NCBI GenBank assembly: GCA_049613665.1
Contig: JBMZCV010000010.1
Location: 1-52,035, forward strand
Length of the DNA stretch: 52,035 bases
From: JBMZCV01 sp049613665
Lineage (GTDB): Bacteria; Bacteroidota; Bacteroidia; Chitinophagales; UBA2359
Reading direction: 5' to 3'
Below the pieces are notes generated by a model, which saw only the letters and a program-made list of their open reading frames with translations, ran no database searches and was not told the origin of the DNA. Positions 51,959-52,035 of this stretch are shown piece after piece. The position numbers were made by a program, and so were the translations under genes. Position 1 is the stretch's first letter. Each line of letters opens with the position of its first letter.

Positions 51959-52035
51959 CAATAGTTCGGACATTTATAGTTTTTTTTATCAAAGGTTTAA
52001 ACATACTATTTTTTTTAGGCTAAGGTGGCCAATAT
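51959..52035. mobile_element. 181-bp MITE-like element, copy 3 (truncated by the window end)
   Basis: Starts CAATAGTTCGGACATTTATA and continues through TTTAAACATACTATTTTTTT to GGCTAAGGTGGCCA, in the same orientation as copy 2. Only the first 77 bp are in the window. Confidence 0.85.

Overview
The window is chromosomal DNA from a member of the Bacteroidota (roughly the Cytophagia/Chitinophagia/Saprospiria side; genus not resolved). It is AT-rich, several promoters fit the phylum-specific TTTG / TAnnTTTG pattern, and the gene content is typical of the phylum: a metalloprotease with a type IX-secretion-like C-terminal sorting domain, a GWxTD lipoprotein, DUF5686 and DUF4350 proteins, LptC, a BamA/TamA-like porin and a group 3 truncated haemoglobin. 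No rRNA, tRNA, CRISPR array or transposase gene was recognised. About 37 genes are well supported, most of them housekeeping or envelope functions.

Layout. 0.3-3.6 kb: a fused beta-oxidation enzyme and a TetR regulator, each preceded by the same 16-bp perfect palindrome. 3.8-8.4 kb: a large SdrD-like surface protein, a DinB-fold protein and a truncated haemoglobin. 8.5-12.1 kb: a sulfur-carrier-based cysteine operon (cysM, JAMM protease, cysO-like carrier, moeZ-like E1/rhodanese). Its leader encodes two tandem poly-cysteine micropeptides, each followed by a strong intrinsic terminator, and it looks like a double cysteine attenuator. 12.7-20.3 kb: lipoprotein, thioredoxin, fabG, a type II restriction-modification pair, sucD and an extended SDR. 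20.7-23.6 kb: two tandem signal peptidase I genes separated by a MITE-like element. 23.8-28.9 kb: AlkD-like glycosylase, secreted M4/M36-type protease, redoxin and an outer-membrane barrel. 29.2-36.2 kb: DUF4350, glycosyltransferase, sulfotransferase, RecQ and GNAT. 36.3-44.6 kb: a serine-hydrolase-fold/TPR/TonB-C fusion that lacks the catalytic residues, LptC, a lipoprotein, a BamA-like protein, a CBS protein and an alpha/beta hydrolase. 44.9-51.7 kb: a zinc-ribbon protein, a large SPFH/flotillin-like protein, the GWxTD lipoprotein, a hypothetical protein with a 39-codon companion, RNase Z and a STAS protein.

Two families of small interspersed elements fill the intergenic space. The first is a 181-bp element with terminal inverted repeats: one copy lies inside the cysteine operon, an inverted copy lies upstream of it, and a third is cut by the window end. 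The second is a palindromic element of about 100 bp, with nine full or degenerate copies, that often abuts stop codons.

The most interesting signal is the cysteine operon. MoeZ would activate the carrier C-terminus, the JAMM protease would trim the GG-SF tail and/or release cysteine, and CysM would build cysteine on the carrier. Expression of the whole set seems to be gated by the cell's ability to translate runs of five and seven cysteine codons.
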